The position numbers were made by a program, and so were the translations under genes. From the NCBI GenBank assembly GCA_030295235.1, contig AP026153.1, positions 372,001 through 436,000 of the forward strand: DNA of 64,000 nt. The letters are read 5' to 3'. Source of the DNA: Fistulifera solaris. Taxonomy: Eukaryota; Bacillariophyta; Bacillariophyceae; Naviculales; Stauroneidaceae. The notes beneath the pieces were generated by a model, which worked only from the letters and a program-made list of their open reading frames with translations, made no database searches and was not told the origin of the DNA. This document shows positions 45,222 through 55,875 of this stretch, piece after piece; position 1 is the stretch's first letter, and each line of letters starts with the position of its first letter.

Positions 45222-46569
45222 ATGTCAGGCGGCGGCGATTCGACGGCGCACAAATCGTGCAGTCTCACGGAAACCATCATCTTTTTACTTGCGATTGTCT
45301 CCCGGAACGGCGTGCTCGATTTGCAGCAAAACGATGATGGAACAACACGCGATTGGGATGGATGGAGATTACGAAAAATTTGAAAAACCTTTATTTCAGA
45401 CACTAGGAATGTTCATTGGAATGATTGCGGGTTTGTTTATGCACGCCATTGTCATGTATTGGAAGATTCCGTTTCCGGGGTATGTCTTTCCGTCCAGCGC
45501 CCCTCCGAATGGTGCGGCCCCCACCGAAAAGGATCGTCTTTTGAAGCAATTGCCGACTCTGGAAGCACCAGAGACCCAGGTGGTACCGGTCTGGATGTAT
45601 TTCTTTCTCATCATTCCGGCAATTTTCGATTTAGGGGCCACGGCACTGTGCATGATGGGATTGCGATACTTGGATGTGAGCATCTATCAAATGCTCCGCG
45701 GCAGTGGCATTATTTTTGTTGCTCTCATGAAGCAGCATGTGTTGAAAGATCGTCTGTACAATTTCCAGTGGCTCGGTGTCTTTTGGAACGTCGTCAGTGT
45801 CCTGTTGGTGGGAGGGACGGCTTTATTGAATTCTTCTGACGAATCAACATCCAATGTGGACCCTGGAAAAGCCATGCTGGGTTTGGGACTGGTACTCACG
45901 GGAGCATTCGTACAAGCATTGCAGTTTGTGTTTGAGGAAAAAGTCATGACGATGGATGTTCCTTCGCCTCCGTTATTGCTAATCGGAATGGAAGGTTTGT
46001 GGGGGACCCTTCTGTCGTTGTGTGTGCTGTACCCCGTTGCCTACTACTTGCCGGGAGATGACCATGGCTCGTACGAAAACCCGTTCAATACATGGTACAT
46101 GCTGGTCAACTCGACCGATCTTCAGATTTGGTTCTTTGTTTACTTCTTTGCCATTTTCGGTTATAATCTCTTCGCTGTCCTCGTCACGTTCTTGCTCAAC
46201 AGCGTATGGCATGCCATTCTGGACAATTTTCGTCCCATCACCGTTTGGGGTACCGATATGTTTATCTTTTATTTCATTTCGGCTCAGTTTGGAGAGACCT
46301 GGACCCCGTATAGTTGGATTCAATTGGTGGGGATGGCGGTCCTCTTGTACGGAACGGCAATTTACAACGCTCCCAATTCAGGGAGCTTGCGTTTGGAAGG
46401 CGGACCCGAGGGTTGCTGTCTCAACTTCCGTGACGAATACGAAGACATTGAACGGCGCTTGGAAGACGAGCGGTTGCATGCCGAATGGCTCAATCGCAAA
46501 ATGTCGTTTGCGGAGAAACGTCTCACCGGGTCGTTCGCAGGAGAGTGGTTGGGAAGCACACGCTTATAA
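45222..46569 (+). CDS. Drug/metabolite transporter, SLC35F6-like, frameshifted near the start
   Basis: About 449 residues and ten membrane segments. The first frame from ATG 45222 ends MSGGG-LTETIIFLLAIVS, and the second supplies GTACSICSKTMMEQ; two extra C at 45301-45303 give the family sequence LLAIVSPGTACSICSK. Then QTLGMFIGMIAGLF, GLRYLDVSIYQMLRGSGIIFVALM, the nucleotide-sugar-like EamA halves, and the C-terminal PITVWGTDMFIFYFI segment follow. The Q-M-L-R-G-S-x-I-x-F motif and the overall length match SLC35F6/TMEM-type members of lysosomes and mitochondria in animals. The substrate is unknown. The C-terminal 60 residues are soluble and charged, with an acidic DEYEDIERRLEDERLHAEW helix. 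Confidence 0.85.
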
Positions 46570-46818
46570 ACAGAGTTGTTTGAAATCTTCTCACAAAAGG
46601 CTAAGTTAAGTTTACTTAGATGATGCTATTGCATTGCATATACGGTGTGCGCGTCAATTCTACAGATTACTTCACAACGAAGCTATGACCTGAGCATTCA
46701 GGGCTTCGTTCGAAGATCTTACAATCGGACTCATTTCCCCATTATCGCTTGGACATAGCTTAGACGGGCTTTTCGTGGCTGACTCTTTAGTCTATACGGC
46801 AATAAACTCCAAGGGATA

Positions 46819-47985
46819 TCATGCTGCATCCAAAAGCACCTTTTGAGCAACTTGTCTTCCAGACAAAATGGCGCCATGCACAGACGCAAAATGCGGTTCA
46901 TTTAAATAAGCACCGGCGAAATAAATTTTCTCATCGACTGGCTGCAAAATTGTTCCTTGGTCAAATGGAGGAGTATATCCTGCTTCCCACGACTCTTCAA
47001 TGAACGGCTCCTTTGACCAGTTTTGTACGCGGTGTTGGATATAATGCTCGCTGGCCTTCCCACGAAAAATGGTGTCGAGCTCTTCCATGTGAAACTCAAA
47101 CAACTCCTCGTCACTCAACTTGATCAGATCTCTCGTTTCCGCTCCCCCAGCTGACAGCATAGTCAATACGTTCCTTCCGGTTGGCTTTTCGAAGACACCA
47201 TCGAAATAGATTCGATAGGAATCAAGGATGGTATAATCCTTGTAAAACTGCTCGTCGAATTCAAACCATATTTTGAAACCTTCGTACGGTACCACCTTGT
47301 CTATTTCTGTCGTTTTCGCAGTAGGAAGATCCGGCTCAAATTCAATTCTTCCATTTTTTAACATGGTCGGAGGAACGGCAAGTATTACTTTGTCTGCCTC
47401 CACGGTATCACCGGAAGCGGTTGTAACTTGTATCTTAGCGCCTGTGTAATCAATTGTTGTCACAGGTGTATTCAACTGCACACGGTCCTGAACGTACGTG
47501 TACATATAGTCATTAAGGTAGGATTTCCATGTTGTGCTTTTGAATTTCCACTCTCGATAGAAAAGCCAGCGTAGCGGCAAAGGCACTTTGACACGATCAC
47601 CAAGAACCTGACGGTATCTGGTGGGTCGATAGACGATGGTTTCCTCGGTTACGGTATCATTAAACAATATCATATCTTGCAATATACGCGGATGCGTATG
47701 AATCCACTCGGCCCCTAAATCAAGAGGTATGTCGATGAAATCATCCATTTCCTGAACTCGACCACCAAATTCCGCCTTCGCCTCGAGTATCTGATAATTA
47801 CGGAAGCCCAGATATTCCAGTGTATAAGCAGCCGAAATTCCCGCTGGGCCGGCACCTATGATTATGATGCTGCCCTCGTAGTCTGTCGCCTCCACTTCCA
47901 GTGGCGGAACCTCACTGTACCAGCCATTTTTCCATAGAAAGGCGTCAAAGGTGCACCACAAAATAAGGAAGAAGGGTATAAACAT
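46819..47985 (-). CDS. Secreted FAD amine oxidase, paralogue 1
   Basis: Intact, 388 residues. The leader MFIPFFLILWCTFDAF is a signal peptide. The FAD site IIIIGAGPAGISAAYTLEYLG is followed by ILEAKAEFGGRVQE, the E-x-x-x-R-x-GGR motif of monoamine/polyamine oxidases, and by LGAEWIHTHP. The NAD(P)-like domain has VILAVPPTML. The C-terminus IYFAGAYLNEPHFASVHGAILSGRQVAQKVL contains the usual F-A-G-..-GAI-SG FAD end motif, slightly altered. Substrate not predictable. It is a close relative of the gene 530 bp away on the other strand; most blocks are the same over the whole length, so the pair arose by inverted duplication. No frameshift. Confidence 0.88.
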   Translation of the reverse strand: MFIPFFLILWCTFDAFLWKNGWYSEVPPLEVEATDYEGSIIIIGAGPAGISAAYTLEYLGFRNYQILEAKAEFGGRVQEMDDFIDIPLDLGAEWIHTHPRILQDMILFNDTVTEETIVYRPTRYRQVLGDRVKVPLPLRWLFYREWKFKSTTWKSYLNDYMYTYVQDRVQLNTPVTTIDYTGAKIQVTTASGDTVEADKVILAVPPTMLKNGRIEFEPDLPTAKTTEIDKVVPYEGFKIWFEFDEQFYKDYTILDSYRIYFDGVFEKPTGRNVLTMLSAGGAETRDLIKLSDEELFEFHMEELDTIFRGKASEHYIQHRVQNWSKEPFIEESWEAGYTPPFDQGTILQPVDEKIYFAGAYLNEPHFASVHGAILSGRQVAQKVLLDAA

Positions 47986-48515
47986 CTAGATAACTATCAA
48001 GTGGCTCGACGACCTTTCTCGAGATAATATTCTCTATTTGTTTGGTTTCTAAATCCAGTTGGTTGCCGATCAAATAGGTTTAAGTTTGCGTTCAAGAACG
48101 AGTTCGCGCTTTTGCGGTCTTGTTGGAGATGCGAGATGCGAGGCGCGCACCTTTATGTCCCTTTTCTACAGTTAAAGCCTCAACAATTTCAAAATTTGAA
48201 AAGCTAGTGCATCGCGCTCAATAGTCAGCAGTCATTAGGCCCTTTTGAATTATCTTTGTGTGAACATTATCGTCAAGTGTCTCTCCTTTATGACGTTTCG
48301 TCATATAGTTGCGACTTTTGCGACCAAAAAGACCTCGAAAAGTCGTCACTCCGTTATTCTTGTTGCAAAGCAATAGCATTGCAATAACGTTTGCAGCACG
48401 ACCTTTATAAAAACGGCGAAGCATAATAACGACCGCCAGATGAATTAAAAGTCAACGGAACCATATTAATTGCAAAAACTTTGTGGGAATCACGCCAAGC
48501 CGCAGAGAAGAGTCC
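47986..48515. promoter_or_regulatory. Bidirectional intergenic region between the amine oxidase pair
   Basis: 530 bp separates two head-to-head paralogues, so they may share a promoter. TTATAAAAACGG at about 48405-48416 is a possible core element for the plus-strand gene, but its position 100 bases from the ATG is the only support. Confidence 0.35.
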
Positions 48516-49688
48516 ATGATCTCAATATTCGTCCTCGCTCTGTTGCTGAAAACATCCGATGCTTTTTTCTGGAGACATGGCCGATACAGTGAGGTTCCTC
48601 CGCTGGAATTGAGTTCCACCGACTACACCGGAAAGATCATCATCATTGGTGCAGGACCTGCCGGGATTTCGGCTGCCTACACTCTCGAGTACCTGGGCTT
48701 TCAGAATTACCAGATACTCGAGGCAAGTGCCGAGGTCGGCGGACGAGTTCAGGAACTGGATGATTTCATTGATTTGCCCCTTGATGCAGGGGCTGAATGG
48801 ATACACACACACCCGCGCATTCTACAAGACATGATACTATTCGATGATGTGGTTACCGATGAAACCATCGTCTATCGACCGAAGCAGTACCGATGGGCTG
48901 TCTTTCGCGATCGCATCAAAATCCCCTTACTGTTCCGTCGATTCGTTTATCAAGAATGGAAGTTCAAACGCACAACGTGGAAGTCCTATCTTCATGATTA
49001 TATGTATACATATGTCCAAGATCGCGTGCAGGTTGGAGCGCCCGTCCAAACAATCGACTACACGGGTGCCAAAATCCAAGTCACCACTTCCAATGGGGAT
49101 ACGTTGGAAGCGGACAAAGTGATCGTCGCCGTTCCACCCACAATGTTACAAAATGGAAATATTGATTTCATCCCGGATCTTCCTAGCTCAAAAACGGCAG
49201 AGATTAACAAGGTAGAGATGTATGAAGGCTTCAAGATCTGGTTTGAGTTTGACGACCGGTTTTACCAAGATTACACCATCATTGATTCGTACCGAATCTA
49301 CTTTGATGGTGTTCTGGGTAAGCCAACGCAGAGAAATGTGTTGACAATGCTATCGGCTGGGGGAGAAGTTACCGGTGATCTGGTCAAGCTCAGCGACGAG
49401 AACTTGTTTGAGTTTCACATGAAAGAGCTCGACAAACTGTTCCGCGGAAAGGCCACAGAGCATTACGTACAACATCGAATCCAAAACTGGTCGCAGGAAC
49501 CATACATCAAGGAAACATGGGAGGCGGGTTACAATTCACGCTTCGACGAGGGAAGGATATTAGAGCCAATTGACGAAAAGATCTACTTTTGTGGGGGTTA
49601 CTTAAGTGGTGACCACTATGCCACCGTGCATGGTGCCATTCTATCGGGGAGAGAAGTTGCACAGAAGGCCCTCAAAGATGCTGCATAA
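48516..49688 (+). CDS. Secreted FAD amine oxidase, paralogue 2
   Basis: Intact, 390 residues from ATG 48516 (MISIFVLALLLKTSDAFF, a signal peptide ending in a D-A-F motif as in paralogue 1). The FAD site IIIIGAGPAGISAAYTLEYLG is the same as in its partner. GGRVQELDDFIDLPLDAGAEWIHTHP, VIVAVPPTML and IYFCGGYLSGDHYATVHGAILSG follow. FAD end motif reads FCGGY, where most oxidases have F-A-G; its partner has FAGAY. The two proteins differ mainly in the C-terminal region and in a few substitutions, which suggests recent or concerted evolution. The diatom D-A-F cleavage context could also target to the plastid. Confidence 0.88.
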   Translation: MISIFVLALLLKTSDAFFWRHGRYSEVPPLELSSTDYTGKIIIIGAGPAGISAAYTLEYLGFQNYQILEASAEVGGRVQELDDFIDLPLDAGAEWIHTHPRILQDMILFDDVVTDETIVYRPKQYRWAVFRDRIKIPLLFRRFVYQEWKFKRTTWKSYLHDYMYTYVQDRVQVGAPVQTIDYTGAKIQVTTSNGDTLEADKVIVAVPPTMLQNGNIDFIPDLPSSKTAEINKVEMYEGFKIWFEFDDRFYQDYTIIDSYRIYFDGVLGKPTQRNVLTMLSAGGEVTGDLVKLSDENLFEFHMKELDKLFRGKATEHYVQHRIQNWSQEPYIKETWEAGYNSRFDEGRILEPIDEKIYFCGGYLSGDHYATVHGAILSGREVAQKALKDAA

Positions 49689-50037
49689 CTTATTTGGGGT
49701 GTTTCATATCCCTCGTATAATCTTATCATAAACGATAGATAATTTAGATTGTTAGACCTATCAATTATTAGATCTTCTCAGTTGACAAAGTTGTTCTGGT
49801 AATTGACAGCTAGGCATGGCTTTAGTTTTAAAAAAAGTAAAGCAATGACGCCTTCGCACTTTAAGGCTTATTCCCAATCTTCGGGAAGCGAATCACGACT
49901 TGTGAAGAACTCCCGTCCACTATTAATGTAGCTCACTCTAGGCACAAGCTGCAGTAAACCACATTCTAGCAAAAATTGTTCTTTCCTCTTCAGTGTTTGC
50001 TCTGCGACCTGGCGATTGCAGCCTTCATCAAAGACGC
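49689..50037. other. Convergent intergenic region, nothing recognised
   Basis: 349 bp between two 3' ends. No gene, RNA or repeat was seen. Confidence 0.35.
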
Positions 50038-51181
50038 TCATTGTGTTGATGGCACTGCATTCGATACAGCAGTCGGCGTTTGTGTTGCAATGCGCTGCAG
50101 AAATTGCAACAACAGTGGATGCACCAATTCCGGTGCTTCATCGTGAGGACAATGTCCGACTCCGTCGAACCCTTCGACCCGCTCGACCGTGGGCATGCGA
50201 GACAGTGCCTCTACACGAGGACCCGGTGTCCACGGATCATCTTTGCCGTAACAGATCCATACGGGTTTCTGGACATGTTGTAACTGCTGTTCGGGCAAGG
50301 GACCTGCTGAATACGACAACGTATCAAAGACGACCCGACTGGATCCTTCCGTCAACAGCGGATCCAGAAGAACTTGTACCAGCGTATCATCCACGGCCTC
50401 CGTCCGCGCATACGGCTCTTTCAATATTTGCTTGACAGTATCGGGTTTGGCCAAGGCATCAAAGACCGTTTTCCCATATTGCCGCAACAGCGACTGCACC
50501 GTTCGTAATATGGGCATCACAATGGCAGCCAATGGCACTTCTGCTGAATGCAATTCACGAAAATTGGGACTGACGACAAAGGCACCGTCAAACAGCTCGT
50601 CATCATCATCAATGAGACACTGCAAGGTGCTAATCGTCCCAATGGAGTTGCACACTAAGGTCACTTTTTCGTTCGGTTGAATCACCTGCTTTGTAAAGTC
50701 GGTCAATATATCACTCCACGTATAAAAGTTGTAACAACTGGACACGGGATGCCGCAAATCGACGTTGGCGATGCGTGTTTCGCCGCGGGCGGTCCCCAAT
50801 GCCACATTTTCTAGGACGGCCGGTGCATCGCCAAAGCGGGCATATTCTCCGCACAAGTGCGGCGAGATGGACGGCGGTTTATCGGAATATCCCGATCCCA
50901 ACAAATCCACCGCGTACGTGCGATAGCCGCATCCACCGAGCTCCTTCAATGTTTTGCGCCAATGATCGCTATTGACAAACAAGCCGTGCACCAACAAAAC
51001 AGGTTTTCCTTCCGGTGGTCCGGAAACTTGGTACCGTATCTTCGTTTCGGCTTTCCAATCATAAAATCGATTGAGAAGACCCGTGGCTGGACTGATTTTA
51101 GGGGGAGCGGAAAGTCCTTGACTCGTCCTAAGAAAAAAGACGTGGAGTAAAAAACACAAAAGTGATCCTTTGCATCATCAT
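50038..51181 (-). CDS. Alpha/beta hydrolase, plastid/secretory precursor, frameshifted in the leader
   Basis: The catalytic core is intact: VLLVHGLFVNSDHWRKTL (oxyanion HG motif), VDLLGSGYSDKP, the nucleophile elbow LVCNSIGT in which the usual G-x-S-x-G is C-N-S-I-G, the acid in GKDDPWTP, and the His in GVGHCPHDEAPE. The architecture is like plastid hydrolases related to pheophytinase and MES-type esterases; a substrate cannot be given. There is no ATG in the core frame upstream of residue 1; a run of three ATGs at 51173-51181 begins MMMQRITF. Adding one base to each of the A-runs at 51149-51154 and 51158-51161 fuses it to FLLHVFFLRTSQGLSAP, which makes a signal peptide. The start is therefore inferred. 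Confidence 0.75.
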
Positions 51182-51835
51182 TACGGCAATCCTTGTTGCG
51201 TTTTCTATCTCCCCGAAACTATACTGAATCCTGTCTTGCTTGTAGGTAGCTCTCTGTTGATCTTGGTCAATTTTTATAACAAATAAAAGTGGAATGATTG
51301 TAGGATGATCCACAAAGAATGACGCTGAATTTGGCAGAAATGCTTTGCTGTCGTCGTGTGCGTGTGTGAACGACTGTGTGACTTTTTTACGTATTCACAA
51401 AATAATCTGAACGAATGGTATTTTCAAATACCCAGAAAATCTGGGAGCTTGGCATGTTGACGTATCCACAAAATCTGGGAGTGTGATGTTCTCTGATGTT
51501 CTCTCTCGTCCACAAAATCTGGGGCTTTGGTAATTTCACATTTCCAGAAACTCTGGGGCTTTGGTAATTTCACATGTCCAGAAAATATTGGTGAGGGTTG
51601 TTTTGAAGAAGTGCTGTTTTTTAAGTTTTAACGTATCCAGAAAATGTATGGAAGTGGTGTTTTCACGTATCCAGAGAATGTGGGAGTGTGCTGTTTATGC
51701 ACACAGATGATGAGACAATCCCAACGTGCAATGAACACGACAATGATACATACCGCAAAAGGCACCATAAAAGGTCAACAAGGTATCGCTAATACTAACA
51801 TTCTTTGTTCGTTTTAATGACAAAGCACAAAGAGA
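51182..51835. promoter_or_regulatory. Divergent intergenic region with a seven-unit minisatellite
   Basis: 654 bp between outward-reading genes. Nearly half is the repeat array at 51432-51684, listed separately, which ends about 150 bases before the SDR start. A GT-rich stretch at 51350-51385 precedes it. No gene was seen. Confidence 0.4.
51432..51684 (+). repeat. Minisatellite, seven units of a CCAGAAAATCTGG repeat with a 34-base period
   Basis: Unit starts are at 51432, 51466, 51510, 51544, 51578, 51637 and 51671, so the spacing is 34, 44, 34, 34, 59 and 34. The best cores are CCAGAAAATCTGGG and CCACAAAATCTGGG; later units decay (CCAGAAAATATTGG, CCAGAGAATGTGGG). Spacers contain TTTGGTAATTTCACAT or GTGGTGTTTTCACGTAT. 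The core is close to an inverted repeat (CCAGA-TCTGG). The same unit occurs in reverse orientation at 27672-27765. Confidence 0.75.
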
Positions 51836-53735
51836 ATGAGTGTTTGTAGAAGAACGGCTGCTGCGCTTCTGCTTCTCATCTTGACATTCTGCGTCAACGG
51901 GGAACGGCCATTTTCATCGTCTTTACCGCGAATGAGCCGAGGTTCCCTTCAGGAATCTGCTTCACCCAACGACGACTCGACGAACAACAAAAGTATCGTC
52001 TCGAGATCACTGTCGAGTGCTTGGCCTCCGTGGCCGTTCAATCTCTTGTCACCAACAACGACAACTCGTAGTAGCAGCCAAACAGGCTGGAAGAATCGAG
52101 CTTGGCAACAAACACGACAATCACTCAAAGTCGCCGCGCGTCATACCCAACAACTCACCTCCTCACTCTACATGCACTTGCCCCCGGCCGCGCATCCCTT
52201 TCTGCTGATAGCCTGCATTCCGCGTCATCAGAAAATACCGCTATTCTCGAATCCTTTGGCGCGATCGATAGGACTGGCTTCCATGGGCATGGCGATTGTC
52301 AGTTGGGCGCATTGTGACTGGTATCGACAAAAGTCATTGGTGCCTTTGGTGCATCAAGATGTGCATCGAGCTATATTGCCGCCGTTCTTGCCTGAAACGC
52401 CACTCGAAGTCATCACGAGCAACCGTGATTCCTCGCTTGACCCGACAACAAATCGGATCGAAGAAAACCACAACCAATGGTTACCATTCCGACAGCAATG
52501 GAGCTCGTTTTCCAAGGTCTCGTGGCCCTTGGGTCGTCGTTGGCAAACAACGCGCCAAGAGCGTCACATGCAACGGCTGCAACAGCGTCGGCGTGTCATC
52601 TACGATGAATTGGTCGCCTTGCAGACACTCAAGCGACAACAAAAAATGAAGCGCGAGAACCCAGACGAAACATTGGGATATGCCCTCGTTACGGGAGCCT
52701 CCAAAGGTATCGGTCGAGCCATTGCAGTCGAACTGGCTCGATGGGGGATACCCTTGATACTGGTAGCTCGAAATATGGATCGCTTGATTTCACTAGCCAA
52801 TGATCTAGAGAATTGTTACGGTGTCAAATGTTGTGTATTGGAAGCCGACTTGTCCCAGCCACATGTCGCGGAGCGTGTGTACAAGACCACGCAAGAAGCG
52901 GGGCTCCGCGTGGATATTCTAGTCAACAATGCGGGTATGGCGTCCCATGGCCTTGCCGTAGATCAACCGCTACAGGAAGTCAATCAAATGCTTCAACTCA
53001 ATGCGGGTTCTAGTGCCGTCCTTTCAACTTTGTTTGGTCACGACATGAAGCGGCGGCGGAGAGGACGCATACTGTTTGTTTCCTCGGTAAGTGGAGCTGT
53101 GGCCGGCATTTCAACCGTGGCGCTCTACTCTGCCACAAAAGCGTTCCAAAACTCACTGGCAGTCGCTTTGGCGAAAGAGATGGAACCATGGGGAATCGGG
53201 GTGACATGTCTCATGCCCGGCGCTGTAGAAGATACCGACTTTTCCAAGAATACCGATGACGCTTTATGTTGGAGAATACCGTTCTATCCAAAAAAAGCCA
53301 CAGATCATTGCCAAAGCGGGGGTACGTGCCATGCTGCTAGGAGAAACAGAGGTTGTTCCAGGATGGCAAAATCGTTTCTTTGTAAAAGTGCTGAAGCCAG
53401 CACTTCCGCAAAGACTCCATAATGTCATGGCCGAAGCTGCTTGGAATCCTCTACGACTACCTTTTCAAAACTCGCATCGGCCTGAATTGGATGCTGAAAA
53501 ACAGAATCACAGCGAGTCAACAACTCCGCCGTCGCCTGTACGACCAAACAATTCAGGTCATATCTTCTCACAACCTGGCCCACAACGACTGCCAAGACTA
53601 CTTTTATTAGGTCCAGAACCCGATGAAATAGATGATGACGCGAAGGTCGAAGCAGATCCTAACGACTTATCAAATGAAAACGGTGATGAGGACAGTAAAT
53701 CTGAACCAGTCGAAGGAACCAGCGAATTCCAATAG
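51836..53735 (+). CDS. Short-chain dehydrogenase/reductase with a long N-terminal extension, frameshifted
   Basis: A signal-like leader (AAALLLLILTFCVNG) is followed by about 270 residues of Ser/Gln/Arg-rich sequence with a hydrophobic stretch (IGLASMGMAIVSWAH). The SDR domain begins YALVTGASKGIGRAIAVELA (cofactor site), then ILVNNAGMA, the catalytic Ser in LFVSSVSGAVAG, and YSATK (Tyr/Lys pair). The tail LCWRIPFYPKKPQIIAKAGVRAML-VVPGWQNRFFVK resembles membrane-associated 3-ketoacyl/17-beta-HSD-like SDRs. At the A7 run 53290-53296 the frame is off; A6 gives FYPKKPQIIA with the family spacing. The acidic C-terminus runs to 53735. Substrate unknown. Confidence 0.83.
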
Positions 53736-53890
53736 AGCTTGCAGCAACGCACGACGCTACATTATCTTCGAGCTCGATGGTTCGAGAGTCATCATTGTAA
53801 TGTTATAACGCTAATACGACGAACCCAATCGATTACAAAATGCACAGCTCTAATTTTTAACGCTTCGTGCACAATTGCCTGCCGGTCGAC

Positions 53891-55262
53891 TTAGTCGATA
53901 CGCAGTTCGTCTCTGCTTCGGTTGTCGGCTGACTGCGTATTGTGCTGGCTATCGTGAAACTCGTCACCGCCAACCGATGCCCCCTCTTCGTAAGGAGCAG
54001 GCTCGGCAGCGACGGCCAGTAAGACGATACCAATGAGCAGCAGTATTAACCCCACTGGATAAAGAACATACTGCAACAAGCCGTGAAGGTTCGCGAACGT
54101 ATCGTAATGAACGGCGCTCATGATAGATGCGGAAACGACAAACGAGCCCACAAACATGGCGGAGGAATAGGTGGCATCGTATCGTTTCATGCACTGTATC
54201 AAAATGAGCAAACCAACCACAGCAGCGGATATAGCACCTGCCATCAAAACAAAAAAAGAGCATGGGCGGAATGGGAATACCAACTACCTTCGTTGACGTT
54301 GCACTGGATGCTTTCAAGACCGTCAGGGCGTCCTTCAAAAAGTTTTGAAAGCCCGTCACACTTCCGCCTGCTACACCCCATGCGAACCGCTTTAACCTAG
54401 GCGAAGAACGTTCATTTCGAATCACAAACATCAACACCACCATCCAAGACAGTAAGCCGAAGCAGAACATTAAAAACTTGGTTTTGTAATAGGATTGCAC
54501 CTTTCATTTGATTTATCGCAGTAAGAACAAGCGTTCCGGACAAAAAGCGCTTTCACAACCCAGTAAACTCACCACATCATGTATACTAACACCATCATCG
54601 TTTTTATGATCCCCAAAAGCGGCGACGACGACTTCGCCAAGCAGAATGAAAGCACAAGCAATCACTTGACGTACACTGGGTGTTTCTTCTAATACCAGCG
54701 GACTGAACAGTATGATCCACACCAGCGTCAATCCAGAGAAAGGTGCTAATATAGAAGGCGAAGCATAGTTCATGGCAATGACCGTCGTCAAGGGATTCAA
54801 GGTTGTCATTCCCAGCGTCCCCATGCCCCGCAGAGAGTACGCCTGATACAGCCGTTTGTGCGCCATTTGTTCACGCGTTTGAGCCAGAGGGGCATTTGCG
54901 ACCGGCGGAGCGCACAATAAACCGCGAAACGAGACTCTTGGCTCGTTTGATCTCAAAGGAACACTTGTTTGCAGTCGTTGCTGTTCCTCCGCGACATACA
55001 TCGGAGCGGACTGCGTCTCTAAATCGGATTTTTCCGCAGGGCATTGTATATTGCTTTCATCAGCTTCTGGTAGTAGTACACTCGTGTGGTGTGAAGTATC
55101 GACGAGTAGCATAAAATCCCCCGTGGTCAAGTTGCGACATGCTTCTTCGACTCGCCACGATTTTCGAATGGCGAGCTTCGATGCGCCGCCAATGATCGAC
55201 GATAGGATCGAAAAACCTATGCCTTTCACCCAGTCACTTTGTGTAATCGTTCCGCTGCTCAT
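53891..55262 (-). CDS. NIPA-like magnesium transporter family protein (DMT fold), two exons, one frameshift
   Basis: Exon 1 55262-54573 and exon 2 54500-53891 with a GTGAGT...AAAG intron. The protein begins WVKGIGFSILSSIIGGASKLAIRK, like the first helix of NIPA proteins, followed by a soluble loop of about 100 residues, then YSLRGMGTLGMTTLNPLTTVIAMNYASPSILAPFSGLTLVW and FILLGEVVVAAFGDH, the EamA-like core. In exon 2, WGVAGGSVTGFQNFLKDAL leads to a break at an A7 run on the plus strand, 54251-54257; shortening by one gives PPMLFFVLMAGAISAAVVGLLILIQ, a full membrane helix. A 43-nt intron ending at TTTGATGGCAG is an alternative. NIPA members move Mg2+; this one is divergent. Confidence 0.65.
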
Positions 55263-55875
55263 AACTTCATACTTTAACCGAATAGAAGGAGTATTTGAGC
55301 GGCTCTAATTACAAAGCTACTGATTTCATTGCGTATAAACGCGGGATGCGATGGTGTGCTCATTAGACATGTGGCTTTTTCACTGTAACTTGCAACTTCA
55401 CTTGAGCACCTGAAGTTTACTTTACTTTCACTTTACTTGAGACTTCGGTGAGTTCACTTGAAGTACCCAACCTACGTAAATGTACGTAGGACTGCGTAGA
55501 TTCGGGATGAGAGGGAAAGGGCTAACTTTCATAAGCTCAGTGCGACACCGTTTCTTACACAAAACACGATAGTAATTCATTACCGCTTAGTTCACTGTTC
55601 ACTGCAAACTTCACTTGAAGGCCACTGACTTTACTTTCACTTGACTTTCACGAAAATTTTGAAAAGTCACATGTCTAGTGCTCATGTCCCTCGCACTGGT
55701 ACTTGAGCTATGGGTCCTGCTGAGCATAAATCTAAATGGCATACCCTTTAAATTCATGGACTGCACATCAATCATCGTTATTTGATTTTGCCAATACCCA
55801 TACAAAGCTAAACAAGAACGCCAAGAAAAGGCAACGGCTTTTATTTTTGTTAACTTTTGTCTATAACGCAAAACC
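55263..55875. other. Intergenic region occupied largely by an inverted-repeat element
   Basis: 613 bp upstream of the NIPA-like gene and downstream of the POT gene. The element at 55358-55686 fills most of it. No gene was seen. Confidence 0.4.
55358..55686. mobile_element. MITE-like element with short inverted repeats
   Basis: The left end has TAGACATGTGGCTTTTTC and the right end the reverse complement of TAGACATGTGACTTTTC, 16 of 17 positions matching with one extra T. Between them lie repeated CTTTACTTTCACTT and CACTTGAAG motifs, present on both sides, which give the element partial mirror structure. It has no open frame. I could not find target-site duplications with confidence, so a transposon origin is inference. 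Confidence 0.4.

Noticed and set aside
54240-54295. A 43-nt intron in the NIPA-like gene in place of a frameshift.
   Set aside because: Not excluded, but correcting the A7 run gives a complete membrane helix and fits the error pattern, whereas the intron shortens that helix.
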